Below are positions 36,601-49,400 of a stretch of DNA of 64,000 nucleotides, one piece after another. The stretch's first letter is position 1. Each line of letters begins with the position of its first letter. A program made the position numbers and the translations under genes. The notes beneath the pieces were generated by a model. That model was given only the letters and a program-made list of their open reading frames with translations, was not told the origin of the DNA and ran no database searches. Origin of the DNA: Cocos nucifera (lineage: Eukaryota > Streptophyta > Magnoliopsida > Arecales > Arecaceae); the NCBI GenBank assembly GCA_006176705.1, contig QRFJ01004932.1, positions 1-64,000 on the forward strand, read 5' to 3'.

Positions 36601-39600
36601 ACGATCTCTACCACTTCATACGAGCCTTCCCAATTTGGGGCAAGTTTCCCCTGGCTTTGAGGCTGGGAGATGGCGGCTCGCCGAAGAACTAAGTTTCCTA
36701 CTTTGAATGTTTTACTTCTGACTCTGGAGTTATAATATCGGGCCACCCTTCGCTTGTAGGCCGCCATCCGAAACTGAGCTTCCTCTCTTTTTTCTTTCAG
36801 CAGATCGAGGTTGGCTCTGAGGTCCTGCGGATTATGTTGCTCATTGAAGGCCACGATCTGTGCTGATGGGAGTTTAAGCTTGATTGGTATGACTGCCTTC
36901 GTTCCAAAGGCCAAGGCAAATGGTGTTTCCCCAGTCGGCAATCTTTAAGTAGTTCGGTACGCCCAAAGGACGTGGTAAAGTTCGTCCATCCAGGCCTTCT
37001 TTGTCCTGTCGAGCCTCGTCTGATGCCTTGCAGCAGAGTCCGGTTGGTCACTTCAGCTTCCTTATTTGCCTGTGGGTGAGCTACCGATGTGAAGTGGTGG
37101 GAGATGTTTAGGTCTTCGTAGAACTCGGCGAATCTCATTTCAGCGAACTATCGCCCGTTATCCGTAATGAGAGTTCGGGGCAGACCGAACCGACAGACTA
37201 TTGACTATCAGACGAAGTTCTGTACCTTGGCCTCGGTAATTTTTGCTAGTGGTTCAGCTTCGATCCATTTGGTGAAGTAGTCAATCGCGATTAGGAGGAA
37301 CTTCCACTGTTCGGACGCCGTCGGAAAAGGGCCAAGTATGTCCATTCCCTATTGCGCAAATGGCTAAGGCGCACTTAGCGGAATAAGCTCGGAGGCCGGC
37401 TGTCTTTGTACGTTTGCATTCTTCTGACAGCGATCACATTTCTTAACATACTCCATAGAATCACGATACAAGGTCGGCCAATAGTATCCTTGTCGAAGTA
37501 GTTTTTATGACAGGGACTTGGCTCCTATGTGACTTCCGCAGATTTCCTCATGCACTTCCCATAACGCGAAGTCGGCCTCTGAAGGTCGGAGACATTTCAA
37601 CAGTGGTAGCGAATACGACCTCTTAAACAACCTGCCCTCGTACAAAATGTATCGGGAGGCTTGATTCCTGAGTTTCCGAGCTTCTTTCGGATCACGAGGA
37701 AGGAACCAACGGGTCAATCTAGCTCGGCTCGAGTTCCGTCTGCAAAACGACCTATGATTCCTCTGAGCTTGGGCATTTCAGTCTCAAAAAATACTTCCTT
37801 GGACAGTTTAGCTGGGGCTGATGTGGCCAATTTAGAGAGGAGGTCGGCTCTTATATTTTCTGCCCTCGGACTCTGTCGAATGCCAAAACTGCCAATGGCC
37901 GTAGTCAAATCCTTCACTTTCTCTAGGTATTTCATCATACTCTCCTGCATTTCGCAATTGCCACTAACTTGGCCGATCACCAATTGGGAATCACTGTAGA
38001 TTTGGAGCCGATCTACTTTTAATTCTCCTGCTATTCTTAATCCGGCGATTAGCGGTTCATACTCGGCCTCATTATTAGTCGCGGGGAATTCGAAGCGTAG
38101 CGCGTACTCGGCGACGACTTCATCGGGGCTGACTAAGACTAACCCCGCACCTGCTCCAGCGGAGTTGGACGAACCATCCACGTACATAGCCCAAAAGCCT
38201 TCGGGAAGGTCGGCATCCTCGGGGAGGCTCGGTTGCGACAGCAGAGCGCCGGTTTCGTTTTGTTCAAGCTCGGCTTCAGCTGGAATGGTACATTCTACTA
38301 CAAAATCTGCCAATATCTGAGCTTTGATCGATGGTTGGGGTCGATAGTTGATGTCAAATTCCATGAGCTCGATTTCCCATTTTGCGATCCTTCCGGAAGC
38401 GTCTGTTCGATGAAGAACTGCTTTTATTGGTTGGTCCATGAGGACCGTTATGGTGTGCCCCTGAAAGTAAAGTCGGAGTCTTCTGACAGCAATTAGAAGA
38501 GAGTAAGTCAATTTTTCTAGCCTAGAGTATCTGGTCTCTGCATCCCCCAGGACTCGGTTTACGTAGTAGATCGGTCGCTGCATCTTCGCTTCTTTCTTGA
38601 CCAGGACTGCTGCCAGGGCCGTCGGGGAGACTGCTAGGTACAAGAACAATTTTTCTCCGGATTCGGGTTTTGCCAGCAGTCGGGGTGAGCCGAGGTAGTT
38701 TTTAAGCTACTTAAACGCCCGTTGGCACTCCGCCGTCCAACAGAAGTTCTTTGGTTGCCTGAGAACTCGGAAGAAGGGCATGTATTGCTCAACCGATCTC
38801 GAGACGAAGCGATTTAGGGACGCCACTTTTCCAGTCAGGCGCTGAACTTCTTTGATTGTTTTTGGAGCAGTCATCTCCTGAATGGCTCGGATTTTCTCGA
38901 AATTTGCTTCAATCCCGCGTCTCGACATCATAAACCCCAGAAACTTCCCAGAGGTCACACCAAAGGCGTATTTGGTCGAGTTCAGTTTCATCTTATGCTT
39001 CTTGAGTGCGCTGAAGGTCTCTTCAAGGTCGACGAGGTGGTCTATAGAAGCTCGGCTTTTGATGAGCATGTTATTCACGTATACCTCCATGTTGCGGCCG
39101 ATCTGCTCCTTGAAGATCTTGTTAACCAGACGCTGGTACGTTGCCCCTACGTTTTTGAGTCCAAAGGGCATAACCCTATAACAATAAAGACCACGGTCAG
39201 TAACAAAAGTAGTTTTCTCCTCGTCCTCCGACGTCATCCGTATCTGGTTATAACCGAAAAAGGCGTCTATGAAGGTGAGGAGCTCGTGGTCCGAGGTCGC
39301 GTCCACCAATTGATCAATCCTGAGTAAAGGGTAGCTGTCTTTTGGGCAGGCCTTGTTTAGCTTTTTGAAATCTATACACATCCTCCACTTGTTGTTTGCC
39401 TTTTTGATGAGGACCACGTTTGAGACCCAGGTCGGATAGTTAACTTTTGGGATGAATCCAGCTTTGAGGAGCTTGCCTACTTTGGCGATTGCTTTCTACC
39501 TCTCCGAGGCATGGTTGCGTATCTTCTCTTTTACCGATCGATGCTTCAAATCAACGGCCAGTCGATGTTCCATGACCTCGGCGTCAATTCTTGGCATATC

Positions 39601-42600
39601 CGTTGGGATCCATGCGAAGACGTCTGCGTTCTTCCCGAGGAAGGTGACGAGTTGCTCCCGAACCTTGTCTCCTAAGTTGGAGTTGATCTGCACCGCATGC
39701 TCCGCATTCCTGTCGTTTAAGGGCACAGAGATGAGGTCCTCTATAGGCTTGCCCTGCTCCTCGGTGAGGTTGTCGCTGACATCCAGCCCATCAACAGGAT
39801 AAGGGTTGGATTGTTCTTACTTATGTAGGGCGGTTGAGTAGCAGTGCCTTGCCAGAGCTTGATCTTTCTCCGATCCCGTGACTTGTCGGAAACTTCATCT
39901 TCAAATAATAAGTTGATACTACTGTCCGAATTGCATTTAGACTAGGTCGGCCGAGAATTGCATTATCGGCGGATGGAGTTCTTACGACTAAAAAATCGAC
40001 CTGTGCCTTAGCCAGTTTCGGGCGTTGTCCTACAGTCATAGCCAAAGTTATTATGCCCTCAACTGGTACGACATCGCCAGTGAAGCCTATCAATGGGGAG
40101 TTCATAGGCCCCAAGTGGTTATTGAGTAAGGATATTTTCGAAAAAGCATCATAAAACAATACGTCGGCCGAGCTTCTACTATCTACCAAAATACGGCGTA
40201 CATCATAGTCGGCAATGTTTAAAGAGATTACAACCGCGTCATTGTGTGGGAACTGGACCCCCAGGGTATCTGCCTCAGTAAAAGGTTATGAGTTTTTCAG
40301 TCCTCCATCTCTTCATCGATCCCTTGGATCCGCTGGCCTCTCATCGCTGAAGTCCCCTCGAGATAGTGTTGATGATGCCGAGAGGTGGCCGATCTCCTTG
40401 TTGATCCTCCCCCCTCAGTGGTTCAGGCGCGGTAATGCCCTCGGCCGATCTTCCCATCCTTCAGGCCGTCGCCACAAGAATCGACCAAGTCTGCCTCGCT
40501 TGATGAGCTCCTCGATCTCATCTTGGAGTTGGATACGCTCCTCAGTGTCGTGACCGTGGTTATGATGATAAAGGTAGAACTTGTTAGGCTTGCGCTTGCT
40601 GGGGCGAGAACACATCCTTTCCGATCTCGGCAGTTGCTTCCTGATTTCCATCAGCACTTGGGTTTTCGGAGCATTTAGAGGGGCGTAGTTATGAAATCTT
40701 CGTTGGGGAGAACCTTGCCGCGCCCTTTCGTCGGGGCTTCCCTGCCTTCGAGCCCGGGGAGGAGTTCGGGCTCGCTTGCGCTCAGAGGGAGTTCGGAAGC
40801 GTGGTCGAGCTTCACTCGGCTTTCCTTCTTCGGCGGGCTTGCTCGGCTTGTCGATTTGTTGCTCACCAAAGGCTTCATCGTCCTTGGCCTTGAAAGCCTC
40901 TTCAGCTCGGGCATAACCTTCAGCCCGAATTAGCATATCGGCAAAATCCCTAGGGTACTTCTTTTCCAGGGAGAGCAGCAAATCATTCTTTTGAAGGCTG
41001 TCCTTGAGTGCGGCCATGGCGACTGATTGGTCCAAGTTCCGGATCTTCAATGCAGCAGCATTAAATCGGATGACATAAGCCCGGATGGATTCCCCCTCCT
41101 GCTTGACGGTCATCAAAGAATCCGAATCTTGGCACGAACGTCGGTTGCTGACGAAGTGAGCCGCAAACTGATGGCTCATCTGATCAAACGATAAGATGGT
41201 ACTCGGCTTAAGTGGCGAGTACCAGTTTCTGACGGATCCCTTGAGGGTAGACGGGAAAGCCCGACGCAAAATAGCATCTGGCGCACCGTGGAGCAACATC
41301 ATTGTCCGGAAGGCCTCCAGGTGGTCGATCGGATCAGTGGTCCCGTCGTAACTCTCAAGCTGCGGGAGTTTGAAGTTCGGTGGGATCGATTCCTATATAA
41401 TCCTCTGAGAAAAAGGAGGGTCAATGCAAATATCATTACCGTGTGAGGTGGGAGTATGACGGAGCTCTTTGATTCATCGGCTCATTTCTAGGAGCCTTTG
41501 ATCTAGGAGGTCTTCACGATCATTGAATTTTAGGATTTTCTGGCGGAGCGGGTGCGAAGCTTCTCCTTAGGACGAGTCACGGTTCGAGCAAGGGTCCTCC
41601 ATTCTCTGCTTCCCCTTTTTAGAGATCAGAGGTCGGGTAGCCTAAGTTGGCCATTCCCAGACTAGACCACGGGGCTCCGGGGAAGCTCGCTTCGGTCGAA
41701 CCGATGCTGGGGCCTGTCGATGTATGGCTTGCATCGCCTTCGTGAGACCGTGAACCTGCTGGACCAGCAGGTTGAGCTGCTCTGCGTCCACCACTGCCAC
41801 AGGCAGAGCTTGAGTTACCGGGGCCGAAGCGGGAGCGGATAGGTCTGGATGGGATCTGGCCGTAGAGGTCGTCGATTGTCGGGTCGAAGCTTTCCTGGGA
41901 GGCATTTTTTCTCGGAGAAGAACTCTAGAAAGGAAGAAGAGAGATTGCTGGTAAGCACTCTTTTAAGAACAAGGGAACCTTGGAAGCAGAGCCCCTCCTT
42001 CTAGCGCCAATTCTGTTGGTGCAGAATCTGGTTGACGCCGGATCGAGCTGGAGTCGAGGAAGATGAGATCGCTGCCGGTGACCTGCAAAACAAAGTCCCG
42101 TTCGGAGTCGGTGGTGGTGGCTCCGGTAGGACCCTTCGACGATCAAGTCAGCTCTTCTGACCAACAGAATTTGAGTGCTCAGGAAAGAGTTCGGCAGTGT
42201 TTTTGGAAGGAGAAGAGAACTTAGCTCCGGTAGGACCCTTCGACGATCAAGTCAGCTCTTCTGACCAACAGAATTTGAGTGCTCAGGAAAGAGTTCGGCA
42301 GTGTTTTTGGAAGGAGAAGAGAACTTAGCGAAAATGTATCTGGAGGGTCCCTTTTTATAGACGGAGCCTGTAGTAGATTGATGGTGACAGCCATATCGTC
42401 CGGTAGTAGGCCGCGTGGGGTTTGCTACGGAGAGAGAGATGTCATCAGACTGATAGTGGCAGCCATACCGTCTAGTTGTGGACCGCATGGGGTTTGTTAC
42501 GGAGAGGGAGGTGTCGTTAGACTGATAGTGGTAGCCATACAGTTTGGTCGTGGGCCGCATCGGATTTGTTACGGAGAGAGAGATGTTGCCAGACCGATAA

Positions 42601-45600
42601 TGACAGCCATGTCGTCTGGTGGAAGCATGCGTTTGGAGTCTGATTGAGCTGGAGGAGTCCGACTGCATGCATAATCTGGAAGGTCGGCTCCCGAAGGAAT
42701 CCGACTGAAGGAGAAATTCGGAAGTTCGGCTCCTGGAGGAGTCCGACTGGAGGAGATATCCGAAAGAAGTTCGGCTCCTGGAGGAGTTCGACTGTAGGAG
42801 CAATTCGGAAGGAGTTCAGCTCCTGGAGGAATCCGACTGAAGGAGAATTTTGGAAGGAGTTCGGCTCTTGGAGGAGTGGAAGAGTTCGGCTCCTGAAGGA
42901 ATTCAATTGAAGGAGAATTCTGGAAGGAGTTAGGCTTCTGGAGGAATCCGACTGAAGGAGAAGTTCGGAAAGGAGTTCGGCTCTTGTAGAAATCCGACTA
43001 AAGGAGAATTCTGGAAGGAGTTCGGCTTTTGGAGGAATCCGATTGAAGGAGAAGTTCGAAAGGAGTTCGGCTCCTTAGAAATACGATTGAAGGAGAGATC
43101 CGGGAGGAGTTCGGCTCCCGTAGAAGTCCGACTGAAGGAGTCCGGAAGGAGTTCGGCTCCTGTAGAAATTCGACTGAAGGAGAATTCTGGAAGGAGTTCG
43201 GTTGGGGTGCGGTCGTTGTACAATTCGGTCGGTTGAAGGAGTTCGGCTGGGGTTCGGTCGCTGAAGGGAGAATTCCCAATTGAAGCTCTTTCGTGATTGC
43301 CAGTTGCATTAGGCTGATCGTCAGACTGGACTTCGGCGGGAGCGGGGTTTATCCCTAACAGTACCTATTGGGTGTAAATGGATTTACAAGAGAAAAATTG
43401 GTGCAGATGGGAATGTGGAGACATTCAAAGCTAGATTAGTGGCAAAAGGATATAGTCAACGCGAAGGTATTGACTATCAGGATATTTTTTCGCCAGTAGC
43501 TATACTAAAATTCATTCGCACATTGCTTGCTGTTGCAGCCTATTTCGATTATGAAATATAGCAAATAGACGTGAAAACGACATTCTAAAATGGATATCTT
43601 GAGGAAGATATCTATATGGAATAGCTGCTAGGTTTCACATTCAGTGATATTGATCACAAGGTATGCAAGCTGCAAAGGTCCATATATGGACTTAAGCAAG
43701 CATCTCGGAGCTGGAACACTCGTTTCAATGATGTGATCAAATTGTTTGGTTTCATTAAGAATGAGGAGGAATCATGTGTTTTCAAAAAGGTCAGTCAGAG
43801 CGCTGTTGTATTGTACGTGGATGATATCCTCCTTATTGGGAATGATATTCTCATGTTGACCATAGTTAAAATATAATTATTCAAAGAATTCTCAATGAAA
43901 GACCTAGGAGAAGCATCCTTTATTTTAGGAATTAAGGTCTATAGAGATATACCGAATAGAATGCTAGGACTTTCACAAAAGATGTACATAGAAGAAGTGC
44001 TAAAGAGGTTTGGCATGGAAAACTCTAAGAGGGGTTTGGTATCCTTCAGACATGACATTCATCTTTCCAAGAAGATGTGCCCTAGCACACCTGAGGAAAT
44101 AGGATGCATGAGCAAAATCCCTTATGCTTCAGCAATAGAGAGCTTCATGTATGCCATGTTACACGACCTGATATAGCCCATGCTGTGAGTTTCACGAGCA
44201 GATATCAGTCAAATCCAGGTGAAGAATATTGGACTTTTGTGAAATGTATTCTTAAGTACTTGAGAAAAATTAAGGATATGTTGTTGGTTTTTGGTAATGG
44301 AGAATTCCAAGTCCAGGGATATACAGACTTGGATTTTGTGTCCGATGTAGATGATCGAAAGTCGACATCTGGGAATCTGTTTGTGTGTAATGGTGGAGCT
44401 GTCAATTGGAAGAGTTCCAAGCAGATAGTGATAGCAGATTCCACCATGGAAGCAGAATACATCGCTGCGTCAGAAGCTGCAAAGGAGGCATTCTGGTACA
44501 AGAAGTTTGCCGCAGAGATCGAAGTGATGCCATCAGATGCCATTTCTTTATACTGTGACAACAATGGCGCCATAGCTGTTGTTAAGGAGCTGAGGTCTTA
44601 CTAGAAATCCAAGTACATCGAACGGCGATACCACCTTATCCGCGATTATCTCGAGATGGGTTACGTCGAGGTCAAGAGAGTCGACTCCGTAGACAATGCG
44701 GCGGACCCACTCACAAAGCCGTTGGGCTAGCAGAAGATCGATGCCCATCTTGAGAAGATGAGACTTAGATTTGTAGCCAATTGGCTTTAGGTCAAGTGGG
44801 AGTTTGTTAGATATGTGTGCCTTAGAAGCCAGAATTGGCTGATACTTGTAATACACTTCTAGGGGCAAAATTATAATTTTGACTATAAATAATAAATTGG
44901 GTTATTTTCTATCACAAATGTGTATTTAGTGTCTGTGATGCATCCCTTGAGTTAATGGTAATGATAATTCTTATTTTCAAGAGTTGAAAATTTAAGACAA
45001 GAATTTTCATTATTAACTCATAAAATGCTCCTGACCGTAGGATCATCATGAGGATGGTGACTGATCGGGAAGGTTGGTGTACAATCGCTTCTTTATAAAA
45101 GATGAGTTTTGAGTGTAGAGACACCATAAGGTGTAAAGACACCGGAGCAAGAGTATAGGTACTCGTTAGAGAATGAGGGCACTGAGCATGACCACCTCGA
45201 GCAGTCATAAGGAAGTCTACCTTCTCGTCGATGACTAGCTCGAAGCTGCAGTGGTATGTCTGGTTCTTTGATCCGAGGTACATCAGCAGTTCACCTTGAG
45301 GGTGTTATAGTTTGACTACACCATGACTCGGTCTCGTAGCCATTCGGAATTCTGAGGTGTATGTTGGCTATAGCATGTTCATTGTAGGAATTGGATTGCA
45401 TCAAGACGGAATCTATCTACCTCGGTAGATGAGGAGCAGCCCTATGATGATCATGAGAATCAAGTCCATAAGCCCATGGCCATGGTAGAGTGAAATAATA
45501 GAAAGAGTTTCTATTAAGGTTTTCACATCGAACTTCAATCAAATGATTAAATTATATGACAGAAATTAGGGTTTGACGAGTTCACCTTAACCCTAATCTG

Positions 45601-48600
45601 ATCGGGGCTCAAGATAGAAGAACTTAATCACACAGGTAGTTGCACCAAGAGGCTCATTTTCAATTTTGATGGGTTGCCACCATATACTGCTAGGTGTCAC
45701 TGGTGGATTTTGGGAGCAATTAGAATGATTTGGATGATCGATCATTCTTGTTGTCTGAATCAGAAAAGTTTTGATCTATCAAAAGGTGTTTCGATGATGT
45801 TGATGATAGAGATCGCGACATATCCCATTACCATACAGAACTGAACCCAACTGGATCACACAAACAAGAGTTTGGATTTGGATTTCATCAATTGAACTAA
45901 CCCAGTTTAATTGATTTGAATTAGATTCAATTAGGTTCAAGAAAATCGTGTTAGCACACGATTGAGCCTAAGGTTCTCCTTCTACAATTATTAAAAGTTG
46001 TCTTGACTGAGCCAAATGAGTTTGTGCTCACACATGTACCTTTACTTGGTCTGACTGGAGCTTGTTCAGGTCAGAAAAAGGTTGTCTTAATTTATGAGAT
46101 AAATTTGAGACAACACCGGCAATTTTCCGTTACCTGCTAATTCTTGTCTTTTGACTTTAGTCAAACGTTGACCTTTCACACTTAGACATCTGCCCATATG
46201 TCATGCACCCATAGGAGATTTATTTTGGACCAGTCAACCTGCTAAAAAGCAGGTGGACCAGGGGCTTTTGGACCAGTCAACCTGCTAAAAAGCAGGTGGA
46301 CCCTAGGCGTGCGCCCATGGATAGAGGCGACTGGAGTCCCATACAGATGGGACTCCAGTTACTTCGGGGTATCTACTTAGGTGGCGCCAAGGAATAGACT
46401 TTGACTAATCTTAGGCGCCATCTAAGGATGATTAAGAGGGGCTCTCATCTGATTGGATCAGGTGATGTCATCCTACCAATCAGATTTAGATCTGATTTCC
46501 TGAAACGACGTGATTGGTCGGGATGATGTGGCATTGCATGGCGCAACAGGGTCTATATAAACCCTGTCTGCGCCTAGCTTTAGAAGAGATCTCCAATAGC
46601 CCATGCCACAAGGCTGCCCCTCTCCCTCCACGCCATCTTCAGGTCCCCTCTCTCCTCTCCACGCCCAAGGGGATTTGGGCTCCAGTTTGGTGCGATCCAG
46701 GCAAGAGAAAGGTGACGAGAAAAGAAGAAGGCAGCACTGCTGCAAGAGACGATTCCAGATCTTCAAAAGGAGTTTTGAAGATCCTCTAAATTAGATCCAG
46801 ATGTGATATTTGGAGAGGTGATAAAGAAGGAGAAGATCTCCAGATTTAGTCCGAGTGGATACCGGTAAAGGCTAGGCACTTGCGTGGCTAGATCCAGAAC
46901 CTCAGGCAATCAGCAGGATCATCATAGGATAATCTGATTATCCAATAAAAGGTACAAAATTAAATCAGATTTAATTTACTTTTATTTTATTTTATTAGAT
47001 CTATAAAATCAGATCTGAAATGTCTCAGATCTAATTTGGATTGAAAAGAGAAAATTTTGAAATATCTCTCTTGATCCAATCAGATCTGAACGAACTTGAC
47101 CCGGAAAATTTGGATTTTTCCTTCAACGTCACCCTCTCCATCGTCTTCGATCTCAGCTTCGGCTCTTCATCGTCGATCTTAGCTTCATCCTCTTTGTCAT
47201 TGTTGATCTCAGCTTCACCCTCTCCATTGTTGTTGATCTCCGCCTCACCCTCTCTGTCATTGATCTTGACCTCTCCATTGCCCTCAACCTCGATGCCATT
47301 GACCTCGGAGACACCCTCTCAATCGGTATGCCTCTCTTTTTCTATATCTCCCTCACTCCTCTCCCCCCTTGTCCTCCTCCAGCCCCACCATAAAATCCTC
47401 TGGTGCCACCACCAACAGCCCATCCCCCTGAAGCTCTAATGCTCTATTTGGTATGAAGGATAGATTAAAGGATGGACGGAAGAAGAAGGATGAATAAGGG
47501 AGAAGATGGATGGAAGATCCATCCATCCTTTCATATGTTTGGTAAAAGATGGAAGGATGGATAAAAGTGATTCCTTCCTCTGTTTGGTATACGAGGAATG
47601 AAAGAGAGGATGGATTATATTTATATAACATTTTTACTAAACTATCCTTTGAAAAAAATTACTATTATTAATTTATTATATTAATTTATACTAAATAAGT
47701 AAACAGTATATAAACTTATAATCATTTTAATCTATAATTATATAAAAAAATTATATAAATATTTAATTTTAGTTTAGTTTAATTTAATAAATAATTTTAT
47801 AATTAAATTATTAATGAATTAATTATATAAATAACTAACTAATTTATAATTTAATTTAATAATTAATTTCATTAATAATATAAATAACTATTTAATTTAA
47901 TAACTAATTAATACTATACAAATAATTAATTAAAAATAGTAAATAAAAATAGAGAAATTGAAGATAATTTTAGTTATTTAATTATAATTATCGAAATTAT
48001 GAACTAAAATTAAAATAATTAGTAATAAAATTTAATAGTATATGATTAATAGTATATATAAAAATAATATGAATGAAAAAGTAAAGAAATATTTTAGTTT
48101 TGTCAAAATATTAATAAAGGGATAATTTTGTCAATGCAAAAAGCCATCTATCAATGCTCCATCCATCTTTCCTTGCATCCTTCCAAATTGGGAGGATGCA
48201 AATTGGTGGATCAGGATGGATGGAGAATCCTACTTATCCATCCTTCCTATAATTTTTTGAACCAAACAGTGGATGGAAGCCATCCATCCTTCCAACCTCA
48301 TCCATCCTCTCTCTCATGACCCCAACCAAACATAGGGTAAGCCTAAAGGTCTAATCACCGATGGTGGTGGCCGAGGGTTGGGCAAATTCCCTTTGAAAAA
48401 ATATGTATATTTTAAAAAGATTCTTTGAATTTTTTCTTTTTCTTGACTAGACCATTAAATTTCTCTAGAATTATTTTTCTGCAATTTGCTATTTTCTGCT
48501 TATTGTTTGCTGTTTAAATATATTGTTGGTTGTTTGCAGATGCTAAACATGTTAAACCAACAGGTTGATGTGGCCTGTTCATTAAGATAAACCAACTGGT

Positions 48601-49362
48601 TAAACTAATAGGTTGACTTGATTTGACCTGACTTGTTTATTAAACAAATTCAGTAGGTCGGATCGGATAACTTGTTTATTAAACAGCATAGGTTCAGATT
48701 GCAAATCTTGACTTATTTAATAAATAGGTCAGGTTCATTTTTATCTTTTATCTTTTTTTTTTAATAAAAATCCGATCCGTATAGATCAGACTTGTTTATA
48801 ACCCGACCTGACATGATTGCTACCCCTATTTATTAGTGCCAAGGAATCCAAGTAATACTTTCCGACTAGTCTTTTTGAGTGAGATCTTGAGTTGTTATAG
48901 AAGTAATAAACTTTTGTAGGTTTGATGGCCGGTGGTGTCTGAAGTGTTAATCTGCAAAGTCTCAATTGTAGTATACAATTGCAGGAAATCAAGCCACCTT
49001 TTCTGAGTTTTGAAAATGATCATTGCAAATTGGGTTGCAAATGCGGTTTGGTTGCTTGACCTCACAAAAGTGGGAAAAAGAGTCTTCTAGGGGGTTAGTT
49101 ATCAAAAATAAGACATTGTGATACCTTTTTAGTTTCTACCACAAACAACTTTTTGGTATAACATAATTGCAGATGCTCATTTGTTTAAATGTTTACTTTT
49201 TACTAATTGGTAAAATTTTGGTCATTAAAGAGTCAATAAAGCTGTAATTCATGAGCGATGAGTTTTTGTTTTAAAGATTTTACTATATAATATTTGTTGG
49301 AGGCTATTATGGAAGATTAGGAATGGTCATATGAGTTTGGTTTGTATTCCTCTTTCGTTGTA

Positions 49363-49400
<38 letters not shown>

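Larger units (their letters stand above)
33264..43360 (-). mobile_element. Full-length Tat-type Ty3/gypsy element nested in Copia-2
   Basis: 10,097 bases on the minus strand, flanked by an exact GTACC duplication (33259-33263 and 43361-43365). LTRs of 1241 and 1347 bases start TGTTGAGG/TGTTAGGG and end ACCAACA on the minus strand. Order on the minus strand: 5' LTR, primer-binding region, gag, protease, reverse transcriptase, RNase H, a second archaeal-type RNase H, integrase, long tandem arrays, purine tract, 3' LTR. The second RNase H and the G-H-D-T-E-E gag motif place it in the Tat lineage of the Athila/Tat group. Genes are broken by stops and active-site changes. Confidence 0.95.
26570..47125 (+). 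mobile_element. Copia-2, long-LTR Ty1/copia element split by a gypsy insertion
   Basis: Two 2.3-kb LTRs start TGTTAGATAT(A/G)TGTGCC and end TTCCTTCA. Between them lie gag, protease and integrase on the left (30775-33263), and reverse transcriptase and RNase H on the right (43366-44790). A full-length Tat gypsy element interrupts pol at 33264-43360. Without it Copia-2 would be about 10.45 kb. The initiator tRNA-Met site is at 28901, and a purine-rich tract precedes the right LTR. The target duplication is weak (GCCTC and ACGTC), so the insertion is old. Coding regions have stops and frameshifts. Confidence 0.92.
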
